A stretch of 53,997 bases of DNA. It comes from Planctomycetia bacterium. GTDB lineage: Bacteria; Planctomycetota; Planctomycetia; Pirellulales; Thermoguttaceae. Each line of letters opens with the position of its first letter. Position 1 is the first letter of the stretch. The notes under the pieces are model-generated. The model did no database searches and was not told the DNA's origin. It was given only the letters and a program-made list of their open reading frames with translations. This document shows positions 27,358-36,064 of the stretch, piece after piece. The position numbers and the translations under genes are program-made. The stretch covers positions 1 through 53,997 of the forward strand of contig JAUNMR010000003.1 in assembly GCA_030537455.1 (NCBI GenBank), in the 5' to 3' direction.

Positions 27358-27798
27358 AAAGTTCCTCCTTGAAGACTATTACGCGCCGTCTCTTACAGAC
27401 ACAGCGACAGTACTAGACCTCTCTACCAAAAAACGTCGACGCAAAGTGGTCGACAGTACGCAGGCACAGCGACGCCTCTACAAGAAGCGCGCGACGCCTC
27501 ATACGCATAACCGTTGAACCGAGCGTTTGCGTAGCGCAGTAAAGAAACGCTCGGGACGCGACGCCTTAGTTCACAGGCGTGCGAGATGGTAAAAACGAAC
27601 AAGTCCTCCTGACGTTTAGAATCGTTTTAACCGGTGATATAGATATTATCGTCCCTGCTTGGTAAAAGTTTATGAACTTTTGAGAAAAATAAGGTAGAAA
27701 AACGGCGCGCCGTGCGTGTCGTAATTCACGTAGTGACGCGCGTTATATAGAAAGCGTGTGTTGACCGGGAGGGAAGGAATCGACGCGTCGACAAGGAG
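27358..27798. other. Spacer upstream of the sigma factor with one hairpin
   Basis: This 440-base stretch has no convincing gene. A ten-base-pair hairpin (27519-27528 with 27545-27554) may end transcription of the secreted-protein gene to its right, although it lacks a T-run. An AT-rich segment near 27640-27700 contains the palindrome AAAAGTT-TAT-AACTTTT and could hold the sigma-factor promoter. No good -35/-10 pair was found. Confidence 0.4.
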
Positions 27799-28638
27799 CT
27801 AGCGACGCGCGCCGGAGTTCTGACGTAACGCTTCGGGCAGAACAATCGTCGGTCTTGACGCGGGGGATTTAGCAGCGTCGGCGGAGCGGTCAAGATTGAG
27901 GGTAATGGAACCGTCAACCTGAGTCTGCCCAGCGACGACATTGGAATTATCGCCGGGCTGTCGTGGCGGGTTGGCGCTAGGCTGACCAACTTCCACGGTC
28001 TGGTCGGGCTGTACCCCGGGATTGATCGACTGATTTTGCGCAGACTCTTGAGCATTACCGAGCGGCTCGCAGGGCATGGGCTGTGGGGTCTGCGCTAACG
28101 CCTCGCGATCTTTTGCGCTAGCGCCGAGCGGGCGCAAGACGCGAATCCAGACGGGCTCCCACTCGATTTTCTCGACCGTTTTGTCGACCCAGATCGGCGC
28201 TAGACCGTTACTGGGACGTTCTTTAACGCGCTCCACGCGCACGACGCGACGTGGTTCCACGCCTTTCACATAGTAATATTCGTAGAGTTTTCCGTCAGTA
28301 CCGAAGATCGTCCCGACGGCGTTGGGGTCGCCTAGCTTTTTCGCCGCGGCAGAGATTTGGTCGTTCGTAGACGTAGAAACCTGCGTCGAAGCGGTTTCCG
28401 GTATACGATAGATCTCCGGCGTTTTATAGGGCAGGTACGGTTCGGAATAGGTCGTGACCTCGTCGGAGGTTCCCCAAAGAAAGGCGCCGCGACCGACGTC
28501 GTTAATCAGGGGGCGTTTTACTTCGGCTGCATACGCAGGGACAAGCGCGCCCCCAAGCGCGACGGTCGCTACGCTCCAACAGAACAAGCGCCGAAGTGGC
28601 ATGACAAAAGTCGTAAGAACACGTGCTACGGCGGTCAT
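27799..28638 (-). CDS. Secreted protein of unknown function
   Basis: I do not recognise this 279-residue protein. A basic N-terminus and hydrophobic core (LFCWSVATVALGGALV) end at a likely signal-peptidase site, AYAAEV. The middle part is polar, with RGAFLWGTSDEV and a charged pattern around PRRVVRVERVKERP. The C-terminal third is rich in Gln, Asn, Pro and Ser and probably disordered, with VDGSITLNLDRSADAAK near the end. The ATG at 28638 has GAGG seven bases upstream. A second ATG twelve codons inside would still leave a signal peptide. It is preceded by a strong promoter with an overlapping palindrome, so expression is probably regulated. Confidence 0.65.
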   Translation of the reverse strand: MTAVARVLTTFVMPLRRLFCWSVATVALGGALVPAYAAEVKRPLINDVGRGAFLWGTSDEVTTYSEPYLPYKTPEIYRIPETASTQVSTSTNDQISAAAKKLGDPNAVGTIFGTDGKLYEYYYVKGVEPRRVVRVERVKERPSNGLAPIWVDKTVEKIEWEPVWIRVLRPLGASAKDREALAQTPQPMPCEPLGNAQESAQNQSINPGVQPDQTVEVGQPSANPPRQPGDNSNVVAGQTQVDGSITLNLDRSADAAKSPASRPTIVLPEALRQNSGARR

Positions 28639-28748
28639 AGTTCTGCCTCAAATCTTCTGGAATACGCTCTTCTCGACGCGACAAGCCTTTGCATGAGGAA
28701 GCTGACGGCATATCGTGGCGATACTTAGTACAGATTAACTATTTTAAC

Positions 28749-28795
28749 TATCTTGTATAAGATAATTATTTTAACAAGTCACAAACTAAAATCAA
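28749..28795 (-). promoter_or_regulatory. Promoter with overlapping palindrome (candidate operator)
   Basis: On the minus strand TTGATT (28795-28790), a 16-base spacer and TAAAAT (28773-28768) form a good sigma-70-type promoter for the gene starting at 28638. The perfect palindrome TATCTT-GTAT-AAGATA (28749-28764) covers the predicted start point near 28761. This arrangement is typical of a repressor operator. No regulator gene is adjacent, so the protein that binds is unknown. The leader would be about 120 bases. Confidence 0.55.
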
Positions 28796-28867
28796 GCGTA
28801 TAAGACGTGAAAAGAGATTAGGGAGAACGAAAGCAGAAGATTTATACCGATATTAAGGATTATAACT

Positions 28868-28905
28868 AAAAGACGCGCTAACTCCTAGAGAGTAGCGCGT
28901 CTTTT
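28868..28905 (-). terminator. Intrinsic terminator after the zinc-ribbon gene
   Basis: A perfect 13-base-pair stem (28868-28880 with 28893-28905) encloses a 12-base loop. On the minus strand it ends in TTTTAG. It lies about 85 bases beyond the stop codon of the gene at 28990-29376 and before the promoter of the next gene. Confidence 0.7.
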
Positions 28906-28989
28906 GGCGACTTTTTGGTCTGCACGATTTTAGACGGATACCGACGCCGATAGAGCGTCGCACTGTAGCGCCGACACGTGTCGTAGGAA

Positions 28990-29376
28990 TTACTCTTCAA
29001 CGTCCTCAAAGGTAGGATCGAAGTCGTCGTTGGAGGTATTCATATAGGGCGTGGGGAGTTCTTCCAAGGGTGGAATAATGTCGCTGAGTTCGTCCTCGTC
29101 CTCTTCGATCGGCGCTTCCGGTTTAGCAGGCAGGTACTTACTGAGCACGTCTTGCGTAGCGCTGACAATTAAATTGAACTTCCAAACGCAGACGGTTATC
29201 AGCACAATCCAGAAGAGCCAGAAGACGCCAGCTTTCCAGGACAATTTCTTGCTAGTCCCTTTTTTATTTTTGGTATGCCACGTCTGCGAGCAGAACTTGC
29301 AACGCATGAAGCTTCGGGGCAGAAAACGCTTCCAAACGCGACCGCAACGCGGACAGGTATAATAAAAACGTATCAT
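28990..29376 (-). CDS. Small membrane protein with N-terminal zinc ribbon
   Basis: A 128-residue protein. Two CxxC pairs at its N-terminus (CPRC at residues 8-11 and CKFC at 26-29) form a zinc ribbon. A basic linker (KNKKGTSKKLSWK) and one transmembrane helix (VFWLFWIVLITVCVWKFNLI) follow. The C-terminal 60 residues are acidic and rich in Pro, Glu and Asp, probably disordered and on the other side of the membrane. Topology suggests a cytoplasmic zinc ribbon. I recognise no named family. It could be a membrane adaptor or regulator. It is flanked by terminators, so it seems to be a single-gene unit. Confidence 0.68.
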   Translation of the reverse strand: MIRFYYTCPRCGRVWKRFLPRSFMRCKFCSQTWHTKNKKGTSKKLSWKAGVFWLFWIVLITVCVWKFNLIVSATQDVLSKYLPAKPEAPIEEDEDELSDIIPPLEELPTPYMNTSNDDFDPTFEDVEE

Positions 29377-29607
29377 AGCTTTGTTAAATACACGAAAACA
29401 ACGTAACCAGAGTTAATGACGTCCCACCGCGTTATTGTAATTTCATGCGCGTAGCGAGGGCTTCTGTTCCGCCGACCGAAAAGACGCTGGGCGTCACCCC
29501 AATTCCAACGTATGCCTTCACGCCTTATAACAAGCCAGCTTCTATTACAATTCTAGCCTGTATATCTTTGACGTCAACTAGTCAGCGATTCTTTTGACTG
29601 ATAAATG
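29377..29607. other. Spacer upstream of the zinc-ribbon gene
   Basis: About 360 bases separate the zinc-ribbon gene from trxB. Apart from the hairpin at 29608-29638 I see no gene, tRNA or repeat. The zinc-ribbon promoter should lie here, but no clear box pair was found. Confidence 0.4.
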
Positions 29608-29638
29608 ACTTACGCCGATCAACACAATCGGCATAAGT
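29608..29638 (-). terminator. Terminator-like hairpin after trxB
   Basis: On the minus strand ACTTATGCCGAT pairs with ATCGGCGTAAGT over twelve positions, with one G-U wobble that exists only in minus-strand RNA, around a seven-base loop. CATTTATC follows. It lies about 100 bases past the trxB stop. The wobble supports function on this strand. Confidence 0.5.
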
Positions 29639-29740
29639 TGCATTGTCATATATAGGACGTTCGCGCTTGCACGCTTGTCAGCGCGAATCAAAAAAACCAG
29701 TCAGGGGAATTTCCATTTTTTATCAACGAGTTACGAAAGA

Positions 29741-30832
29741 TTATCTTTCCAGCTCATTAAGGAATCTCTGCGCGTCGAGCGCGGCCATCGCGCCCGAACC
29801 TGCGGCAATCACCGCCTGACGATAGACGGGATCGGCGACGTCTCCTGCAACAAAGACGCCTGGAACGCTAGTCGCGGCGCTCCATCCGATTCGTTTGATA
29901 TAGCCTTGAGCGTCGAGTTCTAGCGCGCCGTCAAGAAAGGCGACGTTGGGGCGTCGACCAATTGCGACAAAGACTCCGGCGACGTCGAGACGCTCCTGGA
30001 CGCCAGGTTCCTTCGGATCGCACAGCGTCACCGCGGTCACGCCTCGCTGCTCGTCTCCGAGAACTTCGCGTACCACGCGATTCCACACCGGAACGATCTT
30101 CTCAGAATTGAGCGCGCGCTGCGTGAGAATGGGCGAGGCGCGCAAGACGTCACGACGATGAATCAGATACACGCGACTGGCGAACCGTGTCAGATAGAGC
30201 GCTTCTTCCACCGCAGAGTCGCCCCCGCCAACCACGGCCAGAGGCTGTTGAAAGAAACGCGGCGCGGCGGCGTCACAAACGGCGCAAGCGCTCACGCCGC
30301 GCCCTTTATAGCGTTCCTCACTGTCAAGTTCCAGCCATCTGGCAGAGGCGCCGCTGGCAATAATCACGGCGTGCGCTTCGGTCAACTCGCCCTGGGAATC
30401 CCACAGTTTAAACGGTCGCGTACGAAAGTCGACGCGAACGACGTCTTCCGACACGACGCGCGCGCCGAAGTTTACCGCCTGACGACGCATGAGTTCCACC
30501 AGCACGGCGCCGGAAATAGCGGCGTTTGCGCGCGAATCGTCGAACGTGTCGTAGGGCAGAACCGCGACGCGCTCAGGATCGAGCGCGGTCTGGATATAGG
30601 TTCTCGCGTCGCCTTTTGGGAACCCCGGGTAATTCTCGATATCGCCAGTGGTAGTGAGCTGTCCCATGGGCAGTAGTCCGGCGTCTTGATTTTCGGGCGA
30701 GAAAGCGCCCTCAAAGACCAGGGGGCGCAGGGAAGCGCGCGCGCTATAAAGCGCGGCGGTCCAACCCGCCGGACCGCTACCGACGATGACAAGTTCCTCG
30801 TGATTTGAGCGTTGCGAGTTAACCGCGTCCAT
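29741..30832 (-). CDS. trxB: Thioredoxin-disulfide reductase
   Basis: A flavoprotein that passes electrons from NADPH to thioredoxin. The 363-residue protein is about 40 residues longer than the classical bacterial enzyme, mostly through an insertion around residues 85-105. It has the FAD motif GSGPAG at 18-23, the redox-active pair C183 and C186 in CAVC (CATC in many relatives), and the NADPH motif GGGDSA at 202-207. GVFVAGDVADP near the end also fits. The altered residues between the cysteines could shift redox potential. It lies just downstream of mlaD (about 110 bases) on the same strand. A function in repairing disulfides in the cytoplasm is expected, as elsewhere. Confidence 0.93.
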   Translation of the reverse strand: MDAVNSQRSNHEELVIVGSGPAGWTAALYSARASLRPLVFEGAFSPENQDAGLLPMGQLTTTGDIENYPGFPKGDARTYIQTALDPERVAVLPYDTFDDSRANAAISGAVLVELMRRQAVNFGARVVSEDVVRVDFRTRPFKLWDSQGELTEAHAVIIASGASARWLELDSEERYKGRGVSACAVCDAAAPRFFQQPLAVVGGGDSAVEEALYLTRFASRVYLIHRRDVLRASPILTQRALNSEKIVPVWNRVVREVLGDEQRGVTAVTLCDPKEPGVQERLDVAGVFVAIGRRPNVAFLDGALELDAQGYIKRIGWSAATSVPGVFVAGDVADPVYRQAVIAAGSGAMAALDAQRFLNELER

Positions 30833-30939
30833 ATTATATCCCTTAAACTATCGCGTCGCGTTGCGAATATAGTTCATATTCTTTCGCACGCGCGACGCGT
30901 TGTGAGAGCAAATTGAAATAAGCGTAAGGCTTCGCCGAT

Positions 30940-33033
30940 TTATCGCGTCGCGGGCGCAAGTTCCAGTGGCAGACCGTCGTCTTCCCATTCGTCGAGATTC
31001 GTCGCATTGACCGCGCCGTTAGGGTTCGCAAGACGATTGATCGAGGACGGCAGTTCTTCCGGCTCTTGAATGTCGACGACGTCGTCGCGTAGCGAAAAGT
31101 CGACGTTATTAAAGGACTCGGTCGGTTCGTCAATGGAACGATAGGCGCCGACTCTTTCAGGCTCATAAGGCGCGCGAGGTTGAACGCCAACGTTCTGCTG
31201 ATAGTCGGCGGCGTAACCGTTGGCGTCGTATTGCATCGCTTGACCGTAATCGTTGTAGACCGGTTGCGCGAGAGACGTCGCGATTTGCGGATCTTCCTGA
31301 TACCCGACGAATTGCGCTTCGCCAGCGTAGTAGTCGTCGTAGGGCGCTTCGTCGTAGCAGTCGTAGTCGTTGGCAACCGTGGCGGCATTGGCGCGACGAT
31401 TGAACCACAGTCGTCCCCAGATCGATTCGAGCGACCATCTAGCGCATTGCTCTCTTTCGGAGGTTCTGGCTCCAAAGAATCTGGCAAAGAATCGCGGCTT
31501 ATTAGTTTCGGTCTTCACGGCGCTTGGCAGAATCTCAGGATACTCTCCTTCATATTGGTCGGCACGCTCATCGGCGTACAAATCGCCTTGGTAATCCGCG
31601 GGAATGACGCCCTGGTAGGCGTCGTACTGGAAGTCCTGCTCGTCCTGAAGCGCGAGGCGACGACGCTCTAATTGCTGATTATAAGCGGCGCGAGTTTGCG
31701 CGTCCATGTATTGCTCATCAGCGGCAGGTTGGTAGTAGCTACGCGTGCGAATCTTAGAGCCCGAGGGCGTCATACGGAAGATCTGCGAGGTCAGACCGCC
31801 GTTAGGACTGTTCGATTGCATGCCGTAGCGCGAATCGACTCCGGTCACGCCCTTGGACTGGGTGCGATCCCAAATCAAGGAACTGGGTTTGTGCGCGATC
31901 TTATTGGAGAAGACGCGCGCGTCGTCGAGAATCGGATACATTTTTTCGGTGAGATCTTCCACGTTTGAAATAATGTGTCGCAGACTCTCTCCTGTTTTCG
32001 GGTCGGTCAGCATGCCCAGCGGGGAGTCGGGATTGTCGAGCTTTTCATTGAGATTCTCCGCGAGATCTGCAATATTAAGCACGGCGCCTTTGATGTTGTT
32101 AATGGTACCTCTGATTTCCGCGGCGCTCTCATTGAGCGAGGTCATTATTTCCGGACCGTTTTCCGCCAGGGAGGTGGTAAAGACGTTGACATTGTCGAGG
32201 TTTTTATCGACCAGATCGAAGGTCGTTTCCGCACGCGAGAGGGTCTGGCGTACGTCGTCCCCGAGGCTATTGGCGCTGTTCATGAAGTTTTGAGCGCCAT
32301 CGGTCAGTTCGGTAATCTTAGCGAGAATCGCAGGCGCCTCCGCGGTTGCGCGACGAATATTGGCGACGATTTCCTCGTCGGACACGACCGCGTCTACGTT
32401 ATCGGAGAGTCGACGGAACGCCGCGAGCGCGCCTTCCAATTCCGTAAAGATGTTTTGCAGCTTTTCCTTCTTGAGTTCAAGTTCATGCTCGTCGCCGAAG
32501 ATCGTATTGACGTTCTCCATAAAGAGCGTGACGCCTTCCGACGCTTTATTAATGTTCTGCAAAGCGAGCGCCAAGTCGCCTTCAATATTGCTCACGGTGC
32601 CCATGAGGTCGCCGCTATTAACGCCTTTGATGTGGTCTTCGCTGGTACGAGCGTAGATTTCGCCGCCATAGGTGGGGTCGTCGACGAATTCAATCGAGGC
32701 GTCGCCCAAGAGGGTGCGATTGATCTTGGCGTATTCGTTGGAGTAGATGGTGTATCCCGGGTTGAGTTCGAACTGCACCTCCACCTCAGGCTTCTCGGGA
32801 TCGTCAATCAACTTGACCGAATAGACACGCCCGATCTTAATGCCGTTTTTGAGCACCAGGGAATTTTGACCGATCCCACTTCCCTTATCGAAGTAGATAG
32901 TCATTCTCTGACCGCCGCTACCGCCCACGAAAATTCCCTTTTCGGAGGTAAAAAGCACCGTCATAATAAAGACGCCAACGACGATGCCAATTACCATCAT
33001 TCCGATGAAAAATTCCATTCTTCGGTTGGACAT
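30940..33033 (-). CDS. MlaD-like MCE-domain protein with long disordered tail
   Basis: The substrate-binding component of an Mla-type lipid transporter. A cytoplasmic start and one transmembrane helix (FFIGMMVIGIVVGVFIMTVLF) anchor it. The MCE beta-barrel follows, with VLKNGIKIGRVYSVKLID and YAKINRTLLGDASIEFVD. Residues about 130-370 are coiled-coil-like helices (NINKASEGVTLFMENVNTIF). From about residue 380 to 697 the chain is rich in Tyr, Gln, Asp and Asn and probably disordered. The ATG at 33033 follows AGGAG. The MCE-helix architecture resembles MlaD or PqiB-type hexamers, but the 300-residue tail is unusual. Partner genes mlaF and mlaE lie upstream, separated by 470 bases and a likely terminator. 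Confidence 0.85.
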   Translation of the reverse strand: MSNRRMEFFIGMMVIGIVVGVFIMTVLFTSEKGIFVGGSGGQRMTIYFDKGSGIGQNSLVLKNGIKIGRVYSVKLIDDPEKPEVEVQFELNPGYTIYSNEYAKINRTLLGDASIEFVDDPTYGGEIYARTSEDHIKGVNSGDLMGTVSNIEGDLALALQNINKASEGVTLFMENVNTIFGDEHELELKKEKLQNIFTELEGALAAFRRLSDNVDAVVSDEEIVANIRRATAEAPAILAKITELTDGAQNFMNSANSLGDDVRQTLSRAETTFDLVDKNLDNVNVFTTSLAENGPEIMTSLNESAAEIRGTINNIKGAVLNIADLAENLNEKLDNPDSPLGMLTDPKTGESLRHIISNVEDLTEKMYPILDDARVFSNKIAHKPSSLIWDRTQSKGVTGVDSRYGMQSNSPNGGLTSQIFRMTPSGSKIRTRSYYQPAADEQYMDAQTRAAYNQQLERRRLALQDEQDFQYDAYQGVIPADYQGDLYADERADQYEGEYPEILPSAVKTETNKPRFFARFFGARTSEREQCARWSLESIWGRLWFNRRANAATVANDYDCYDEAPYDDYYAGEAQFVGYQEDPQIATSLAQPVYNDYGQAMQYDANGYAADYQQNVGVQPRAPYEPERVGAYRSIDEPTESFNNVDFSLRDDVVDIQEPEELPSSINRLANPNGAVNATNLDEWEDDGLPLELAPATR

Positions 33034-33394
33034 CTGAAAATCTCCTAGTATCGTGCGTTACGCCGCCGCGGTGGCGATATAACGCCTAAAACGACCAATC
33101 ACGACGCATCCGAGCGTCAAGCCGCGCGCTCAGGGGCAAAGCGCCCCATAACGAATACGCCTTGATGGTTATATCGGCGGAGACTTTAATTAAATTAGCG
33201 ATTTTACTAAAAAAATCGATTTTAACTCTTTTAATAACAATTTCTCATGGTCGGGCGACTCTCACCGAACAATACACGCCGACCTTACCGAGCAAATAGA
33301 TATCGTTCTGCCTGAGCCGATAACGGTAGAAATAAAGAACGCGATATCGCTCCGGCGGTCGAAATACTAGGTAAATAACTGAAATATAAAGCGC
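33034..33394. other. Spacer between mlaF and mlaD
   Basis: This stretch between the mlaD start and the terminator after mlaF has no convincing gene. An AT-rich core near 33180-33245 with AAAATCGATTTT likely contains the mlaD promoter, though no good -35/-10 pair was seen. A GGGGC-rich hairpin near 33137-33150 lies in what would be its leader. Confidence 0.4.
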
Positions 33395-33426
33395 GACGCG
33401 ACGGCAGATCGTCCGACCGTCGCGTC
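33395..33426 (-). terminator. Likely terminator after mlaF
   Basis: A perfect ten-base-pair stem, GACGCGACGG with CCGTCGCGTC (33395-33404 and 33417-33426), encloses a 12-base loop. On the minus strand it is followed by GCGCTTTATATTTC. It lies about 80 bases past the mlaF stop and separates mlaEF from mlaD. Confidence 0.55.
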
Positions 33427-33505
33427 TGTTATTGTGAGATCGTCTTACAAAGACAAGTCGCACGGGTGGCGTTGCGACAGTCGAATAGCAACGCGCGTGT
33501 CGACG

Positions 33506-34468
33506 TCAGCCCATGTCGCGGATACGATCGCCGGCCTGACCGCGAATGAATTGCCAAACGCGCTTGTCCTGACAGCGCCAAATCTCCTGGGCGCTTCCGT
33601 CGAAAATGACCTGAGGTTGTTCCGGTCCAAGCAACGGGTGAGGATAGAGCATGACTAGACGATTAGCGACCTTAATCGCCGACTTCATATCGTGCGTCAC
33701 CAAGACGCCGGCGACGTGGCGATTATCGCGCGCGTTAATCATGAGTTCGTTGATCACGTCGCTCATAATCGGATCCAGACCGGTGGTCGGCTCGTCGTAG
33801 AGCATGATTTCCGGTTCCATCGCCAAAGCGCGTGCAAACCCCACGCGTTTGCGCATACCGCCGGAGAGCTCGCCAGGAGTCTTATTGGCGACCACGCTAG
33901 GATTCAGCCCCACCTCCAGTAAAAGACGATTGACGATCTCGACAATCTCGGAACGCTTCATATTCTTGCGATGCTGACGTAAAGGGAAAGATACGTTATC
34001 GGCAATGGTCATACTATCGAAGAGCGCCGCCATCTGAAAGACAAAGCCGAAATAGGATCGCGCGTTTGTAAGTTCTTTGTCCGAGAGAGTCGCAAGATCT
34101 TGCCCCTTAAACAAGACGCGTCCAGAGGTGGGACGAATCAGACCGATAAGATTCTTCAGTAGTACGGTCTTACCGCAACCGCTTTCCCCAATAATCGCGA
34201 CTGTCTCGCCGCGACGGATCTTGAGATTAATGTCGCGTAAAACCTGATTATCGTTAAAGATCACATTGAGATCCTGTACCTCAAGCAACGGTGGACGACG
34301 TCGTAGCGTCTTCTTCTTTCCGTCGCTGGTGGTTAGTACGGCGCCCTCGATTTTATTCGAACGTCCCTGAGACTCACGACGCTCGCTGAGCTCGTCAAAC
34401 TGATAATCGCGCGCGGACGCCTCCTGGGCGTCGTTACGTCTTTGTTCCGCTCGTTCCGTGTCCTTCAT
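33506..34468 (-). CDS. MlaF-like ABC-transporter ATPase
   Basis: The ATPase of a lipid-transport ABC system. In a protein of about 320 residues, a charged N-terminal extension of about 60 residues precedes the nucleotide-binding domain. Walker A is GESGCGKT, the signature is LSGGMRKRVGFARALAMEPE, and Walker B lies in MLYDEPTTGLDP. The LSGGMRKR form is typical of the MlaF/Mkl subgroup, whose partner carries an MCE domain. I start at the ATG at 34468 with GGAG ten bases upstream. An ATG nine codons earlier has AGGAG only one base before it, which is too close. It lies about 50 bases after mlaE and presumably forms the ATPase pair with it. Confidence 0.92.
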   Translation of the reverse strand: MKDTERAEQRRNDAQEASARDYQFDELSERRESQGRSNKIEGAVLTTSDGKKKTLRRRPPLLEVQDLNVIFNDNQVLRDINLKIRRGETVAIIGESGCGKTVLLKNLIGLIRPTSGRVLFKGQDLATLSDKELTNARSYFGFVFQMAALFDSMTIADNVSFPLRQHRKNMKRSEIVEIVNRLLLEVGLNPSVVANKTPGELSGGMRKRVGFARALAMEPEIMLYDEPTTGLDPIMSDVINELMINARDNRHVAGVLVTHDMKSAIKVANRLVMLYPHPLLGPEQPQVIFDGSAQEIWRCQDKRVWQFIRGQAGDRIRDMG

Positions 34469-34521
34469 TGCGTCATCGCTCCGTAATTCCTGCATTCTCC
34501 TGAGATTGTCGGTCGCTTGTG

Positions 34522-35388
34522 CTAAACGACCGAACTAGCTGACATTCCCAAGACAAGCGTTTGGAATAGATCGAGGAAGATATCGATCAGCAGATCCAAA
34601 AAAAGAATGGCAATAAAGGAAAGCACAAAGGAACTGGTCGCGGCCTTGCCGACGCCTTCCGCGCCGGCGCCACAACGAAAGCCCTGATGACAGCAGATCA
34701 GCGCGATCGCGCCGCCAAAGAAGACCGATTTGAACATGCCGGCAAAAACGTCGAACATCCCGACGACGTTCTGGGAATAGTTCCAATAGTAACTCCAGTC
34801 GACGTTTAGCAGACCAATACTAAAGGACATACCGCCCAAGACGCCCATGAGGTCGGCAAAGAGCGTCAGCCCTGGAATGAGAATCAGACACGCTAAAAAG
34901 CGCGGCACAACTAAATAATGGATCGGATTCACGCCCATACTCGCGAGCGCGTCGATCTGCTCGGTTACGCGCATCGTGCCCAGCTCCGCCGCGAGGGAAC
35001 ATCCGACGCGTCCGGCCAGCATGGTCGCCGCCAAAACCGGTCCGAGCTCTTTGACAAGCGAAAGATTGATTGCCGCGCCAATACGCGTCTCCATACCAAT
35101 CACTTTAAATTGCGGGTAAGACTGCACCGCAAGCACCATTCCAATAAAGGCGCCGGTGAGCATAACGACCGGAATACTCAGTACGCCGATATTATAGAAA
35201 GCGCGCGTGAGCGTTTCCCTTTTGGGACCTTTGGTCAGTAGCCAAAAGGCGGTAGAGAAGGAAAAGACCGCTAAATTACCAGCCAAAGCCACGCGACTTG
35301 AGATGGAGTGTCCCATGGCGCTGACCGAGCCGACAAAGCGCTCCCACTGCGTCGGTTCCTCCCAAATAATCTCGTCTTTCTTTGGCAT
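34522..35388 (-). CDS. MlaE-like ABC-transporter permease
   Basis: The membrane permease of the lipid transporter, 288 residues with five to six transmembrane helices. The MlaE family is shown by TGAFIGMVLAVQSYPQFKVIG, SLVKELGPVLAATMLAGRVG and AELGTMRVTEQIDALASMGV. These surround the coupling helix that contacts the ATPase. The later GGAIALICCHQGFRCGAGAEGVGKA matches a conserved cysteine/glycine patch. I start at the ATG at 35388, where the MlaE-like protein begins. The longer frame adds arginine-rich residues without a match. A good promoter lies about 105 bases upstream. It is the first gene of mlaEF, with mlaD further downstream. Confidence 0.92.
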   Translation of the reverse strand: MPKKDEIIWEEPTQWERFVGSVSAMGHSISSRVALAGNLAVFSFSTAFWLLTKGPKRETLTRAFYNIGVLSIPVVMLTGAFIGMVLAVQSYPQFKVIGMETRIGAAINLSLVKELGPVLAATMLAGRVGCSLAAELGTMRVTEQIDALASMGVNPIHYLVVPRFLACLILIPGLTLFADLMGVLGGMSFSIGLLNVDWSYYWNYSQNVVGMFDVFAGMFKSVFFGGAIALICCHQGFRCGAGAEGVGKAATSSFVLSFIAILFLDLLIDIFLDLFQTLVLGMSASSVV

Positions 35389-35499
35389 TTCCGCTTGTCT
35401 CGTCTGATTCGTTAATAAATGACGTCGCGACCGTCGACGCGTCGTCTTACGCACGGCTGGCGTGAGTCTGACTCGACCGCGCGTGCAATCGGCGCGGGT

Positions 35500-35527
35500 A
35501 GTATAGCAATTCAAGCGCATAATTCAA
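35500..35527 (-). promoter_or_regulatory. Sigma-70-type promoter for mlaEF
   Basis: On the minus strand TTGAAT (35527-35522), a 16-base spacer and TATACT (35505-35500) are close to consensus. Transcription would begin near 35493, about 105 bases before the mlaE ATG at 35388. Confidence 0.65.
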
Positions 35528-36064
35528 AGTTCGATTTAGCTTTTTCTCCATCCAAAATCTTTTCTCCACAACGCCAGACCAATGCAATGCCAGCCTCTGT
35601 TGCTTTGGCGCTAAAGCTCACGGTCGACGCGCGCCAAACTCAACCAGACGCCCCGTAATAACGAGCCGTCGCCGACAACGGTCGGGGGAGCTATAATCAC
35701 GCGTTAAATCGCTCTTGTATTATCATTAAAAATTCGCTAGCTTACAGACACAGAGTCGGTCGCAATCATTCTGGACAAAAGTTACGCGCCGCAACTTCAA
35801 GGCGACGTGCGATTTTTACTACTCGTTATTTTTGATAAAATCATTACTTTTTTAACAAAAGTTCCTTGAGTTTTGTCCCGTGCGGTCGATAGAGCGCATT
35901 AGGAGCTGTTATTGTCAGGAATAAGGATATTCCTGAAGCAACGCTTGTCTCCGTTTGCGTTTGGCGTACATAAGTCGTTTGAAATGAACGACGTTTTGTG
36001 CGCGTCTTTAGCGTCGTTTGTCGACGTCTGGTTCTTCGACAGGGAAGTCAAAGGAAACGAATCG
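35528..36064. other. Long divergent spacer before the lipoprotein gene
   Basis: The spacer between mlaE and the lipoprotein shows no convincing gene. An AT-rich stretch at about 35690-35870 includes several TATAAT-like words (for example near 35692 and 35837). One of these probably serves the lipoprotein, but none has a matching -35 box at standard spacing. A long in-frame extension upstream of the lipoprotein start (from 35912) has no signal or match and is probably not translated. Confidence 0.4.

Noticed and set aside
30843..31487. Long open frame overlapping the 3' end of mlaD
   Set aside because: It lies in another frame inside the low-complexity MlaD tail, is rich in Thr, Arg and Pro and has no recognisable motif. 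MlaD is the better reading.
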